The notes: generated by a model not told the origin, from the letters alone. DNA of 64,000 nucleotides from Todiramphus chloris collaris (GCA_025345505.1 JANVCC010000022.1:25665676-25729675); one strand, 5' to 3'; shown: positions 1 to 12,195, numbered from the stretch's first letter. Made by a program: numbers and translations.

Positions 1-1184
1 GGGCTGGTCCTGCCACGGGCAACAGGCGCGTAATGCCTGATTTCACAGTGCCGGCATGCTCTGTTTGCCCGTGGCAATGATCTCTCTGGTCCTGGATGGC
101 TCCAGCCCCTGGACAGACCCCGACCTGCAGCTCTGTCAGCTGGGATTAGATTCAAGATTTAGGCTAAAGCCTCTTTGCTCCTGGCTGAAGCAATGACAGA
201 GAGGTGAAAGCCCAGCCTATGATCTCTGGAAATGGAGCTTCTGCCCTCCAGCCTGTGTGTGGCAGCTCCCAGACCTGCCTTCAGAGACCGGGCAGGAGCA
301 TCTTGGCTTCTGCCCTGCAGGCAGCACTGGGACTTTGCAAGTGTCGAGGCACTGCCGTGCCAGGGAGCAAGCCCCATGCAGAAGAGGAGGAAGGCAGAGA
401 CGTCCTCATCTCTCTGACTCGGAGGTGGTTCATGAGATAGATGCACATAGGTCCTTAGGCCATCTGCAGCAAACCAAAGTGATGCTCCTAAGGGAGGGTG
501 CTGAGGAAGAGGTGCAGTCCTTGCAGAAAGGCTCTCCCCTTTGCTGCTTGCAGCCTCGCTCCCAAAGTGCTCCTTGCTGTGCCCAGACAGCTTGTTCCAG
601 CAAAGGCGTGGCTGGGGGGAGGAGGAGCTGTGTGGCAGATGCAGCCACTAGCCCCCTGCCCTCAGCTCCTCCAAGCAAGGGGCTGGTGGTGGTTTGGGGG
701 CAGATGAGCAGTGATGCCCTGCAGGAGGGCTGGGGCCGGCTGCCCAGTGCAGCCAGTGCCAGGGGAGTCAGAGCAGGACCCGTGCTGTGGCCAGGGATGC
801 TGTGGCACCCTGGCGAGCACCAATCCTGAACTTGCAGGAGCACTGTACCTGTGCCTCCCTATTGCACCGTGGTGTGCCTGGGCTGAGGATACTCATCACC
901 TCGTGGAGGGGTGCACAGCTCCAGCCAGCCCTCTGTGTCCCTGCAAACTTGTTCTCTCCCAGAGCGTCACTTCCTGCTCATCTCCCCAGACCCTGGCTTT
1001 GTTGGCTGAGCTCATGTAGCTTTGACAAAGTTTATAGTGTGCTGGAATGCAGAATGACTGCTGGCCTCCCTCCAGCCTAAACATCCCCACCCGCTGCTGC
1101 GACAGGAGCTGATAAGGGTGAGTGTGCCAGCGGGCAGGTATCTCATGCCCAGCCCGCGACCTTACAGACACACGACCTTGAAGG

Positions 1185-1580
1185 TTGTCATTTATCTCCC
1201 ACACGCGCGCGCTCACGCGTGTGTGTGTGCGCGCGAGCTGTCTCCCATCCTCAAGAAACGTTCTCAGTGTCTCTGGTTTTCAATCCGGGCCAAACCCACA
1301 TGCACGTTGCCCGAGACCGACTCCGAACAGACTCCTTTGATGAGCACGGCTTAAATATATATTTGGCATTCCAACGACAGCGTGCCGAGCGCGGCCGAGG
1401 GTGTGAAAGTGTTTGCTTGACAAACTCCGGGGGCTCTCGCCTCTCTGCTGGCCCAGGGGACTTGCAGGAGAGAAATGTCAAGGAATTTTTCACCTCTCTG
1501 TTTTGCTTTGTGTTTTTATTTTGTTTTCCTTTTGAGAGTGCATTTTTAGCTCTGGTGAAAGGTGCATGATTGACAGTCCC
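1185..1580. promoter_or_regulatory. Candidate conserved enhancer in NHEJ1 intron
   Basis: This block differs in composition from the GC-rich intron around it: an AT-rich core (ttaaatatatatttgg near 1350) and T-rich stretches. It ends with an exact PBX-MEIS composite site, TGATTGACAG, at 1567-1576. TALE sites are common in limb enhancers, and mammalian NHEJ1 introns host IHH limb enhancers. Conservation was not measured. Confidence 0.4.
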
Positions 1581-3154
1581 AGAGACTGAGTTCCTTTTCT
1601 TCACTGGGACGGGGACAGCAAGAGCAAACATGCCACCCCAGTGCCAGGAGGGAGAGGGAGTGTCCCGCAAGCATTGCATTGACCCGGGGGGCTCCTGTCC
1701 CCTCACCGCTGGCCCTGTCCCCTCTGTGATCCCAGAACTGTCGTGGATGGATTTGGGTAGTGGCAGGATGGAGATGCTCCACATCCTAGGTATCCCAGGC
1801 TGTGATCTGCTCAAAGTCGGCCATTTTGCACTGAGCGTCTGTCTGCCGAGGGAAGCAGGGTCTCAGTTACAGGGTCCCTTGCCACCACTCACCTGCCCCC
1901 AAAGAGCCCTCCGCCCCAGCACCATGCTGTGAATACACCCATGCCCATTGGTCCATGGAGGGTTCCCCAGACAGTGTGCCCATGTGCCACGACACCAGCC
2001 TGGAGTATGCGCTGACCTCCAGGCACGTTTGGGGGTGTGGAGAGGTCTTGTCACCTTGTGCCTGTGCAGAGAGAGATGGAGCATGTGGAGCAGGAGAGCA
2101 TTCCCGTGGGCAAGTTGACGGTGGGTGGGATGGATGCTTGCAGCTTTCTAAAATGGTGAATGGGCTGGGGGCACTCTGATCTTCGCTTGCCACTTTTCTC
2201 CTTCTGGGTTGCAGCCAGCAGTGGGGAAGGGGAGGAAGCTCTGTCATCAGCTCCCATGTGATGTGGGATCCATGGTGGGGCTGAGACGTGCAGAGCAGAG
2301 TAGGGTGCAGAGCTGGGGCTCTGGGCTCGGATGGAAGCCCAGAGGTGTCTCCTGTGTGAGGAGAAGAGGGCAGAGCTTCCCCATCACTCCAGCCACTGTA
2401 TCCTGCACCCATGGGAAATGGAGAGGGGAGGTCCTGGGCAGTGGATTCGATTTCAGAGCCCATGTGTGCAGTGCCCGCTGGAGCGGGGCGAGATCCCGTC
2501 TGGCTCTTGGGGAGGGGGCCGGGGCGCTGTATCTGTGTGTTCCCAGCTGTCCCCAGCGTAATCCCTCATGAAAGAGAATCCCTGCCCTGATGCATCCTTG
2601 TTGTCTGGTGGCAGTGCTGCTTGGCCCTAAATCACCTGCTGCTCCCAGCCTGATGGATCATCAGGGAAAAGGGGGTGCTGCTCCCCAAGACAACAGAGAG
2701 AGAGGGTATGGGGCCTGTGTGGCAGGGGTCTGGACTCTGGAAGCTTCAGAGCAGGGATTAGGATGCTGGGAGTCTACAGGGTGAGGCTTGGTGCCCTGGA
2801 GACCTCAGAACAGGGACTGGTACTCAGGGGTACCAATCTGGGGGCAGGGATTGGGCTGTTGTGAACTGTAGATGTTTAGAAAGGGGTATGGGGGGACTGC
2901 AGAGCAGGGTTGGGGACCCTGGGGGTCTGTGGGGCTGGGATAGGCTCTGTCCCTGGACCAAGGGCAGGCTTGGCTTGGGTTCCCCGAGGTTTCCTTCCTG
3001 GCCCACTGAAGAATCGCTGGCTTGTCTGGCAGAGCATGGACCTGTGGATTTCCTGGGCAGTGAGTCCCTTTCATGTGGCTGCTCACAAGCTCATGACATC
3101 ACCAGGGGCTGCTCCTCCCGGAGACAAATCCAGTGCTTTTTAGGGGTTTGCCAT

Positions 3155-3169
3155 CCCCCCCCCCCCCCC
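3155..3169 (+). repeat. Poly-C run (C15)
   Basis: An uninterrupted run of 15 C, followed by gcccc, in the NHEJ1 intron. It is likely length-polymorphic and prone to sequencing error. Confidence 0.9.
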
Positions 3170-3474
3170 GCCCCAGCCTGTGTGTTTTGGCCAGGGGGGA
3201 CCCAGGGAACTGCATCCAAGAGCGGCCGCTCTGGCAGGGAGATGGCAGGGAGAGGGCTGTGTGTTCCCCCTGAACTGAATAAACATGGGTTGGCCGGGGC
3301 TGGAGGGGGCTTTTCCAGGCTGGACCACACCCCGGGGGGCTATTTTTTGCCATGAATGAGGGGGCTGTGTGCTCACAGGGTAGCCTGGCCTCCTGCCGTT
3401 GCTGCTGTGCATGGAGAGCTCTCCTGACACTCAATCCTGTTGCCTGGCTGGGGACCAACATCTGTGCTGTGCAG

Positions 3475-3635
3475 CTGGGCACTGCCTACAGGACACCTGG
3501 GCACCGGCACTGCCTGGGGGACACCTGGGCACCTGGCACAGCTGGTCACTGCTTGAGGGACACCTGGAAATCTGGCACTGTCCTGGGACACCTGGGCACC
3601 AGTACAACTGGGCACTGCCTGCAGAGACACTGATG
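3475..3635 (+). repeat. Degenerate minisatellite in NHEJ1 intron
   Basis: Diverged copies of a unit containing gggacacctgggcacc and ggcactgcctg recur across this stretch with a period of about 45 bp. It has no coding meaning despite several short open frames. Confidence 0.7.
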
Positions 3636-4384
3636 GGCTGCCAGGACTGGGAAACATGGGCTCTTGCAGAGCAAGGGGAAGTGACGGTGACTGCCAGTGT
3701 CAGTGCCAGGGCCCCTGGGGCATGTCAGACCCAGCCCTGCCAAGGCCTGGGAAACCACCTGAGCCAGCCCAGGGGTGAGCCCTGCTGTCCCCCTGCCCCA
3801 TGCAGCAATGCTTCCTGCTGTAGTTTCGGGTGATGGTGGGGCAGTGTCCCTGGGGCTGCCCCTCCAGCTGCACCCATGCTTGGGAGGAACTGCAAAGCTG
3901 CTGGGGTGGAGTGGCCACTGCCTCCCATTCAGCCTGGTTGTGAACGCACCCAGATTCCCCCCAAAGCCCCTAATCCTGCCTGGCTCAACCCCAGCTTCCG
4001 CTCTGGGACCTGTTAGCTCAGCTAATCCCTTGTGTACCGGGTTTAGGGACACGCTGGGTGCAGCATCCCCAGCGTGGGTCTTCCCCCGTCACCCCCACAT
4101 TTCACTTCTCGGGGGGGCTGCGGGGTGCTCTGCCAGTCCCCAGCCTTGTGCCATGCTCCTGGCGCTTCCTCCAGCCCGGCTGCCCCATGGATCCCAGGGG
4201 AGTCGCCAGTGTGTTTGCCTGTGAATGAGTGGTCTGTCCTCACCGGGTGGAGCTGGGGTTCAGGATCCCACCCCTCGCTGTTCCTTATCACCACACAGCA
4301 TCCTTGTGATTCACCAGGTGTGGCTCCCTTTCCGTCACCCCACTTTGCAGGAAGTTTCCTTGCCAGCCCCCTGTGAGCCCTGTG

Positions 4385-4575
4385 CAATAATAACAAGCTG
4401 AGATGAGCTGGCCAGCCTTCCTGAGCAACCCTACAATAACAAACCAGCACAATGTGTCCAGCTTTCCTGGACAGGCAATAATAAACCCATATGAGCTGGC
4501 ACACTTTGCGGAGGAACCCTACAATAGTAATCCTGGGTGATGTGTCCATATTCACCGGGCCGCCCTATGGTAACG
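4385..4575 (+). repeat. Diverged 45 bp-class tandem repeat
   Basis: About four diverged units alternate between forms with caataataa followed by atgagctggc and forms with ccctacaata followed by atgtgtccag/atgtgtccat. The AT-rich caataataa motif is unlike the flanking GC-rich intron. Confidence 0.6.
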
Positions 4576-7009
4576 AGACAGAGTGACCCACCCAGCTTTC
4601 TCGCTGACAAGAGGGGTCCCTGTGCTGTCACCCTGGGACAGGAGGGGCCCTGGCCACCAGGTTTCCATGTCTTCTGCTCCAGGCCTTTCCCTGCCTGCAC
4701 TGAACCCTTGAGAAGGCACCCTGTGTCAGTGCGTGGTGGGACAGGTTGGCAAAGGTGATGCCCATAGGTGCCGTCATCTTGTGTCTCTGTCTTCCTGGAA
4801 GCCATCAGCAAGTCCTCACAAGTCCTAGCATGCTGGCACCTGCTAATCTTCAGAGCATCCTTCTTGTCCAGCTCCCTTGCCAAACTGGCAGCCGGTACCA
4901 GATGCCCCAGAGGCTCTCCCACTGTTGCCTCATGGCTGCTGGATGGAAAAACAAGTGCCCATGATCAGACTGGATCTGGAGGGGACACCAACATCTGCCC
5001 CCAACCCGTGAGCAGCCATGCCCAGCTTCTTGCAGTGTCACCAAGGCAGGGAGGCAGGGCTGGTGTCTGTAGCAAGAGCTGCTCTTCCGGAACCCACTCT
5101 TTTTCAAGGAATTTGTTGGCATTTGGGCAGCTGGAGGGCTCGGATACCCATGGGTTTGCTGGGTAGTGTGACAGGATGGCCTCTCTCCAGGTGTGATGGG
5201 GAAGGAGCTGTACCCACAGGATGCTTGAGCCCCTCACCAGCCCTCTGCCAAGCTCCAGGCTGCTCCTGGTGGGCTGGTCCTTGTGTGGCTGAGAGAGATG
5301 CTGCAGCCTCTTACCCTACCCCTGCACTGCCACTGACCCTCCTCTCGCTGGGATTTATCCCTGGGAGCTGGAAGCAGCAGCAGGTGGGCAGGGCCGGGCC
5401 AGGACCCCCCTTCCCAGCATCCCCGCATGACGGGGGACCCGCATCCACCCCAGCGCGGCGGCGGCACAATGCAGAGCCCCTGCTGCCACCGCGCCCCTCC
5501 GTTCAGTGTCTGCGAGCAAAGCTGTAACCCAAGCTGCGAAAACAGCACAAGGGGAAAAGAAAAGGGTATTGAGCAGCGGGGCCGCTGCGGTCGGCAGCCA
5601 GCATAGACTGCTGGTTGTTAAGCGGGTGCCTCGCTTGCAAAGGCTGCCTTGATGAAGTGTGAGACAGCACTTACAGAGGGACGAGGGCAGGCATTCTCGC
5701 TCCATCTTCCGCTCACAGTGCTGCTCTTTATGTGCCTGACATTTGCTTGCTGGAAAGGCCCCGAAAGTCAGGGGAAAATGAAAACATTGCCCGCAGCAGG
5801 GCCGGAGCGGCGCTGGGAGGAGTGCTGGGCTGTGCCGTGCCAGGCTGGGCTGGGATGCTCGGCCGTCCTGGACTCACCGCCCTCTCTTCCCCGGGGTGAC
5901 CCCTTCACCTTTCGGCAGCTCTCAGGCTGCCTTCCCCTGCAGCTTCCTGCCAGGTGTGCTCAGCCTGGCTCCCTGCCTGGGAAGGCCTGGCCATCCTGCC
6001 CTGCCTGCTCCACGGGCAGGCTGGCAGCACCGCCAGCTCTCCTTGCTGCTACTGGTGATGCTGCTGAGTGTCCCCAGGGCTGTGCATGGTAAGGCATGAT
6101 GGGGACAGTGTGAGCTCAGAAGTCCCTTAGCCATCCGCTGCTGGGGTACGTCATGCCCCAGGGAGTGCCGCAGGCTGGGGTGAGCATGCGTAAGCAGGTC
6201 CAAGGGCTGGAAGAGATAGAAAAAGACATTGATGGTCAGTGTGGACCAGCTCAGGGTGCCTGGAGGTAGCTCAGGGTGCTTTGAGGCCACTCTTCCCCCA
6301 GGGAGTGGATCACTGTTCCACCAGGGAGCTAGGGCAGGAGACCAGGCTGATGTGTCCTACTTCATTCTGGGGGAATGGGCTGCCCCTTTCCCAGCCCTTC
6401 ATCCGAGCTAGAAGGGAGCAGTTCACACCACTCCATCTCCATCCTCCTGCAGACAGATCCTGGCAGGCTTCCTTGGTCTGGTGCTTGTTGACATGCTGAG
6501 TGTCTAGCACAGATCACTGCTCATCTATGTGAATCCCAGGGTGGATCCCTCCACAGCCTGACCAACACTGGCATGACCATGGGCAGAGATGCCCAGCACA
6601 CATCCAGCAAGGCAGGCCAGCTGCACTCCCAGGAGCATGCACAAAGCTCACAGCAGGCGAAAGCACTGAGAGCAGCCTGGCCACGAGGCACGGGAACGCC
6701 CCGGCCATGGAACCCTTCCCCTGCCCACCGTGGGCTGCCACAGCTTCGCCTGCGCCAGTGCGGCAGCAGCTGCCGTGCCCATCGCCGGAGAGCCGGTGCA
6801 CCGTTCCTGGGCTGCCGCTCCACCACGCTGCTTCCGCGGAGCCCGCTGGCGGGGGGAGCCTGGGGAAGCCATGCCCCCCTCCAGCCCACACCCCTTGGCT
6901 CCATGCCCCAGCAGGAATTATTAAGTGTGCCCCTGTGGAGCATGTGCTGAGGCTGGCCACGGGAATGTGGGCAGATCTGACATACAAGCCACAGCAGCCA
7001 GGCTGTAAT

Positions 7010-7130
7010 TTCCAAACAGGCCCCGTTTGCTCTGTTTTCCAGTTAAAAATATATTAAAAAATAGGAATGTGGGGTTTGCAGAGAAGAATGTTGGTAACCG
7101 CTTCGAACGTCTGGTGTGATAATGAAAGGG
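7010..7130. promoter_or_regulatory. AT-rich candidate regulatory element in NHEJ1 intron
   Basis: A compact AT-rich island contains gttaaaaatatattaaaaaa and a MEF2-like TTAAAAAATAG, flanked by GC-rich intron. It has no ORF and no transposon similarity that I recognise. Function is inferred from composition only. Confidence 0.3.
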
Positions 7131-8641
7131 TCAGTCCCCAGCTTTGAGCACGACCGATTTAGACTCTGGTGCTTGGCATCAGCACGGGGGCCCAGCACGA
7201 TCCAGCCTGCCTGCAACCTCCCCCCTGCACCTGGGGCAGGGGAAGGCGATGCTCTGCATCAGTGGCACAGCGCCAGTCTGGGGGACATGCCCCTTCTTCT
7301 CACACTATCAAGGGGACATCCAAGGGGGACATCTCTTAATGCCTCTTGGGAGGGGAGTCTGAGCAGGACGGGTGAAGGTAGGATGCCTGAGAGATGGATG
7401 CCGTACCCTTCCCACCACTGGCCCTGCCACTCCCCTACACTGAGATACAGCCCCATAGCAGAGCCCTCAGGATGGGCAGCACCAAACGAGACTGTGGTCC
7501 AGTGTCCCATGAGCTGCCCCCACCGCTGCGGGGCTGAGCACGGCTTGGTCCCAGCACGAGGTCAGGCGCCTGCCCCCCTTCACCAGCAGCCCCCCCGGCT
7601 GAGCTAATCACAGTTCAGTGTGTGCTCAGGAGCCTCCTGTGCCGCTACTGCAGCCTTGAGTCGCTCCTGATAGCGGGGCATCCCCCATGGCCTTGTGGCC
7701 AGGTAGTCATAACATGCGGGGCAAGCCATGCCAGCTCCCTGGCCATCACTCCCCAGTGCCCGGCGAGCTGCGTGGAGCACCCAGCTGGCACTCCCCCAGG
7801 TGCCAGCTCGTGCCTCTCCCCAGACGTCAGGCGTCATATTTATTCTGGAGATGGGTAATCAGAGAAAAACAAGGCACTGGAGGCCAGGGGTTGACGTCGC
7901 ACTGGGGACCACAAGTTGTCTGCAGTAAGTTTCAGCTCAGGGATGTGCTGGGGCAGGGGGGCAAGGAGTGAGAGGAACGGCACCAATACCCAAGGCTAGT
8001 CCACCACTCAGCCCTTTCTGGGTACACCTCCTTGTCCCTCTCAGCCTCCGGGGCCATCAGGTGGCCGGTGGCTGGCACAGCACGCTCTGCTCCCTGCTGA
8101 GTCACAGCTCTGCAGGGAAATGCTTCCAGCTCTGGTTATAAACCCATTTCCCCCCGGGAATGTGAAGTGCAGCCTTCCCATCCCAGCCCGGGCCAGCTCC
8201 AGCGGCCCAATGGCTCTGAGCCCATGGGTTCTTGCCACCAGGAAGGGCAGTGGCAGGAGGTTGTGACTCCCAGATTCCACTCTGGGCTTGCTGGAGCTAG
8301 GCCCTTCCCAGAGGCATGGGCAGCGGGTACCCTGCACCTGCAGGAGCTGGTGGCACTGAGCACCCTTCTCCCAGCACCTCCCTAGGATGCCACCCCAGAG
8401 GGTGCGTGTGTGCTGGTCTCGGGGACACTGGGTGGTTGCAAGTGCAATGGGCACTCTGTAGCATTGCCCCATCCCCAAGCACACCACAGGGACACTGTGC
8501 TGTCTCTGGGCTTCTGGGGCTGAGCACTGAGAGGGCAGCTGCCCTGCCCAGATCCTGATTTGGATGCTGGGAAGAGAAGCAGCCTGAGCAGCCCCAGGGC
8601 TTGGGAGCTTAGGGACTTAGGGCCATGGGGCTCATGGCATA

Positions 8642-9040
8642 GGGCTGCAAAGATGATCAGGGGGCTGGAACATCTCCACTGTGAGGACAGGCTGAGAGAG
8701 TTGGTGTTGTTCTGTCTGGAGAAGACCTTATAGTGGCCTTTCTACAGGAAAGCTGGAGAGAGAGTTTTTGAAAGGACATGTAGTGATAGGACAAGGGGTA
8801 ATGGCTTTAAACCGAAAGAGCGTGGGTTTATGTTAGATATTAGGAAGTTCTTTACTGTGAGGGTGGTGAGACACTGGAACAGGTTGGCCAGAGGAGTTGT
8901 GTCCCTTAAAGTGTTCAAGGCCAGGTTGGACGGGGCTTTGAGAAGCCTGGTCTAGCAGAAGGTGTCCCTGCCCAGCATGGGGGTTGGAACTAGATGAGCT
9001 TTAAGGACCCTTACAACCCACACGATTCTGTGATTCTATG
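8642..9040 (+). mobile_element. CR1 LINE, 5'-truncated, + orientation
   Basis: The sequence follows the avian CR1 3' end: a stretch beginning gctgcaaagatgatcag, then gtagtgataggacaagggg, ggaagttctttactgtgagg and gaactagatgagctttaagg. It ends in the diagnostic octamer repeat attctgtgattctatg. Only the last 400 nt or so remain, with an internal deletion before the tacaggaaagctgg part. No coding capacity is left. Confidence 0.93.
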
Positions 9041-10048
9041 TCCCAAGTGGCATCCTGCACTGCAGCCCACCTCCTGCTTGGCTGGAGCAGAGGTGTGGGC
9101 AGCACCTTATGCCTGGGTACATAGCCTGCCTCATCAGCCTGGCACTCCCCAGGGACCCCTTGGTATAAGGCAGAGGGGGTGGGCAGCAGGGTAGTGGCAT
9201 CCAGGGCTGGGTGGCTCTGCAGGACATTGACCCACGCAGTACTATCTAGTACACTTTGCTCACTCCACCACTGTTCCTGGCTTTCTGGGGAGCTCCTGTT
9301 TGCTTTTCTCTGAATTATGACTCCAGCTTGTGCCTTTGATCTGGGCTGTGTCAGACACCCATTGCCAGCCCCTCTCCTGCCTTTGAAGTGCAGTTGCCTT
9401 TCCAGCCTTAGATGCTGCTTTTGCAACCTTGGATGCAACCCTGTCCCTGTGGGGTGAGACACCCAGGGCAAGAGCATCCTTGGGATGCCTGAGGTGCTCA
9501 GCATCTCTCCTCCCTGGAACCTTGTGATAGGCCAGCACAGCTCATGGCTTGGAGGGCAAGGAGGTATTAAGAGGTGTGTTTGCCCAGTGTCAAGCAATCC
9601 AGGGGATGCTGGCAGGGCACTGGGACCAGAGCATCGCTCCCTCCTGTGGCAGTGGGCAGGGACACAAGAAGTCCTGCACAGAAGCTGGTCAAAAAGTAGA
9701 CATCAGTGCCATCCATGCATGTCCTACAGCTAAGGGAACTTTCATGCCTGCTGCTTCATCAGAAGGGATGAGACCTGTGGGGAAGGCACTGTTTTGGGCA
9801 GCAGCTAACCTGTCCTGGCATCAGCCCTGCCCTCCCTCCCTGTCTGTCAGGAAGCAGTGAGGAGGGCTCGGTCTGCCCTTTCTGCCACTGAGAAACTGGG
9901 GCCAGGCTTTGGACTCTGGCCTTGAGTGGGTCTGAGCGTTCCCCATCCCCTCTCCGCTCCCCTGGCCTGGAGGGGATCTGGCTTTATCTGTTACACTTTG
10001 TTCTCCTGCTGTCTGGGTGTGGAGTGGAGCAGAGATTAGTGCGCAGAC

Positions 10049-10160
10049 CTTTGACACACACACAGACGCTGCCACACAACCAGCCACGCATGAACCCAGA
10101 GCCGCACTCATCTCCACAGGCCTGTGCACACAACAGTCGTGCACACACACACACTCACAC
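10049..10160 (+). repeat. Interrupted CA repeat
   Basis: Scattered (CA)n runs, the longest at about 10142-10160, lie within NHEJ1 intron sequence. Confidence 0.75.
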
Positions 10161-10770
10161 CCCCTGCAGATGTGCACATGCGCCATGCCCCCCATGCCTC
10201 CATGCACCTCCCTCCTCTGAGGCACACACACGTTTCCCCATCCCTGCACGCATTTGTTTGCTGGCTCTGTGATGCATTTGGTTTCCAGCAAAGCGTGGCA
10301 CTTGCCCAGCCTGCCAGCCTCCCTGTTGTGAGATCCAAGGTCTCGTGTGCATATCAGCACAGCCGGGGGGGAGAGGGTGACATCCCACAGCACTGGCAGG
10401 GGATGTGGGCAGGATCAGGGGGGCTTCCCTGTGTCAAGCCTGGATGAAGAAAAAATGTGTGCAGCAAGGCAGGAGCTGCTCTGGCAGCCTGGGAGCAAAC
10501 CTGAGCATCCCTTGTCTCACCACTGCATCACATTCACTCGCCATGGGGCCACCAGGGCTGGCTTGTGCTGCCTGCACAGTCCCCACCTCGTGCCGAGGTC
10601 CTGCCCCTGGCCAAGGCCGGCTGTCCTTATCAGTGAGCTGTGGCCCCCGCGCTGCCCCAGCCAGGGAAGCCACAGCCCTTCCCGTGCGATCTTATCTCCG
10701 GCGTTTCATGAATGACTGCAAGCCTCCTCAGCCTGCCTCTGAATGGGAAGGCGGCCGCTGGCCCGAGCAG

Positions 10771-10829
10771 GTGTGTGGGTGTGTGCACACGCGTGTGAGT
10801 GAGTGTGAGTGTGAGTGTGTGCGCGTGTA
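10771..10829 (+). repeat. GT/GAGT simple repeat
   Basis: An impure GT-rich tract (gtgtgtgggtgtgtgcacac, then gtgagtgagtgtgagtgtga) lies about 200 nt upstream of the NHEJ1 exon at 11043. Confidence 0.8.
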
Positions 10830-11042
10830 TGGCTGGGGAGCAGCCACTCCCACCCAGTGCCAGAGTCAGCCTTCAAGCTGTGCCTCAGTCCCTGGGGTGA
10901 AGCAGATGGAGCTTGATGGGCAGAGGGATGCATGGCCCCTTCACTGCCCCACTGCAGCGTCATGGCAAGGTGTCCTGGCAGGAACTGGCTCCTGGCAAGT
11001 GATTTCCTGGCAGGGTGATGGTGCCTCTGCTCTCTCCCACAG

Positions 11043-11160
11043 ACCCTGCCCCAGATCTGTGGTGTGGGAGAAGGGCAGGCGTTTGCCTCTGCTCTGCAGC
11101 AGCTCTACACGGCAGTGATGCAGCAGGAGGCCAAGCAGGCTCGAAAACGGCAATTTTCAG
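11043..11160 (+). CDS. NHEJ1: NHEJ1 coding exon (human exon 6 equivalent)
   Basis: It follows a cccacag acceptor and ends before a gtgagg donor. Its 118 nt end in phase 1. It encodes the conserved TLPQICGVGEGQ segment and the helix that follows. Confidence 0.9.
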
Positions 11161-11862
11161 GTGAGGAGCTCCGTGACTGGGAGGGAGAGTATGAAAGGCA
11201 CCTTGCCCCTCTGCAGCTGAGCCCCCATCCTGGGGGAAGGGGAGTGGTGCCCTGGGTGCAGCTCACTCCATACACATGTCCTCCTTTACTTTACCCCCAT
11301 GGGCTGAGCTCCCCCACCCAGGCACCATTCCTGGTGTGTTCTCCTTCATCTCAATCCCAAATTGCATCTCTTTTTGCTGGTACCAGAGGACAGCGAGGAC
11401 CCAGCATCTGCTGCAGAAACCACAGGGCACCCCCCTCAGCTGCCTCCATCCCAGGAGGGTGAAACAGCATCTTCCAGCGAGGGAACCACGGTGAGTGCAG
11501 CTCTAGAAACAACCCCTCCGTACCGATGGCAGGATGGGTCCTGCATCTCTCTTCCCTCCTCGCATCCCTTGCCCCATGCCCCTCCAGGATGGGCTGAGGG
11601 TCTTATCTTTGTTCCTAGCCCATCCTACCCCATGCAACCTGGCCAGGGATCATGTGGTTGCACACATGTGTACGGTTTGCGCTCCCCCACGGGAAAGATG
11701 GGAGTGTCACTGCTTGCACACATGCACCCATCCTGCGTGACCCCCTGAGGGGCACTGACACTAACTCGTCTTTGCTTCCAGCCAGCCTCCTCACCGCCTC
11801 AGAAGCCCCGGCTGTCTGTGGCCAAAGCAAAGCCAAAGAAGGCAAAGGGGCTTTTCAGCTGA
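11043..11862 (+). CDS. NHEJ1: NHEJ1 (XLF/Cernunnos), last three coding exons
   Basis: The product is the C-terminal part of XLF, the non-homologous end-joining factor that forms filaments with XRCC4 and stimulates DNA ligase IV at double-strand breaks in the nucleus. Coding exons join 11043-11160, 11387-11490 and 11782-11862 (303 nt, 100 codons plus stop). Phases are compatible (0, 1, 0) and all introns are GT..AG. The first exon reads LPQICGVGEGQAFASALQQL, matching human XLF around residues 198-217, the end of the coiled-coil stalk region. The last exon ends in a lysine-rich tail and GLFS, the XLF Ku-binding motif. The low-complexity Ser/Thr/Pro-rich middle is typical of the disordered XLF tail. 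The N-terminal head domain lies left of the window. Identification is firm from the two conserved ends. Confidence 0.93.
11387..11490 (+). CDS. NHEJ1: NHEJ1 coding exon, disordered tail
   Basis: It follows a taccag acceptor and ends before gtgagt. Its 104 nt complete the split codon as GAG and encode EDSEDPASAAETTGHPPQLP and a Ser/Glu-rich stretch. Sequence conservation is low, so placement rests on phase and splice sites. Confidence 0.82.
11782..11862 (+). CDS. NHEJ1: NHEJ1 terminal coding exon with Ku-binding tail
   Basis: After a ttgcttccag acceptor, 26 codons and a TGA stop encode a Pro/Lys-rich tail ending PKKAKGLFS. Human XLF ends in a basic run followed by GLFS, the motif that inserts into Ku80, so the functional tail is intact. 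Confidence 0.92.
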   Translation, partial: PASSPPQKPRLSVAKAKPKKAKGLFS

Positions 11863-12195
11863 AGGGTTGTTGCCAACGACCCTGAGGGTCTCTGCTCCCC
11901 CCATCATCCAAGACAGACAATGCAGAGCACCTCTGCCTCTTCTTCTACATCTCTGGCAGACCTGCTAAGGTCGTGTCCCTGCTCAGGATGCCTCCAGCGA
12001 GGGACATCTCCTTTATTCAGTGATGTCTCAGGATCTTCCTTTCTACCTCTTCGCTGGTGCAGAGCTTACCCAGGCTGCCTCGTGGTGGAGCCAGTTCTGG
12101 ACCTGGGGGGAGTGAGAGGGATGCTGACAAGTGGGTGTGGGACATCTGGGGCTCTGGCAGGACTGTGGGGTTTGTCTGCTTTTGTGTCAGTTTGC

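Larger units (their letters stand above)
1..11042 (+). other. NHEJ1: NHEJ1 intron (left end outside window)
   Basis: There is no convincing coding exon in this 11 kb. It precedes the NHEJ1 exon at 11043, and the preceding short exon, which in human encodes the stretch around residues 177-196, was not found, so the intron probably starts left of the window. It holds a truncated CR1 (8642-9040), several degenerate minisatellites (about 3475-3635 and 4385-4575), a poly-C run, CA and GT tracts, and at least two AT-rich blocks that look like conserved non-coding elements (about 1185-1580 and 7010-7130). In mammals the NHEJ1 introns carry IHH enhancers; applying that here is inference. Confidence 0.75.

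Noticed and set aside
8049-8070. CTCF-like ggccatcaggtggccggtgg
   Set aside because: Two mismatches at informative positions; weaker than the site at 53676.
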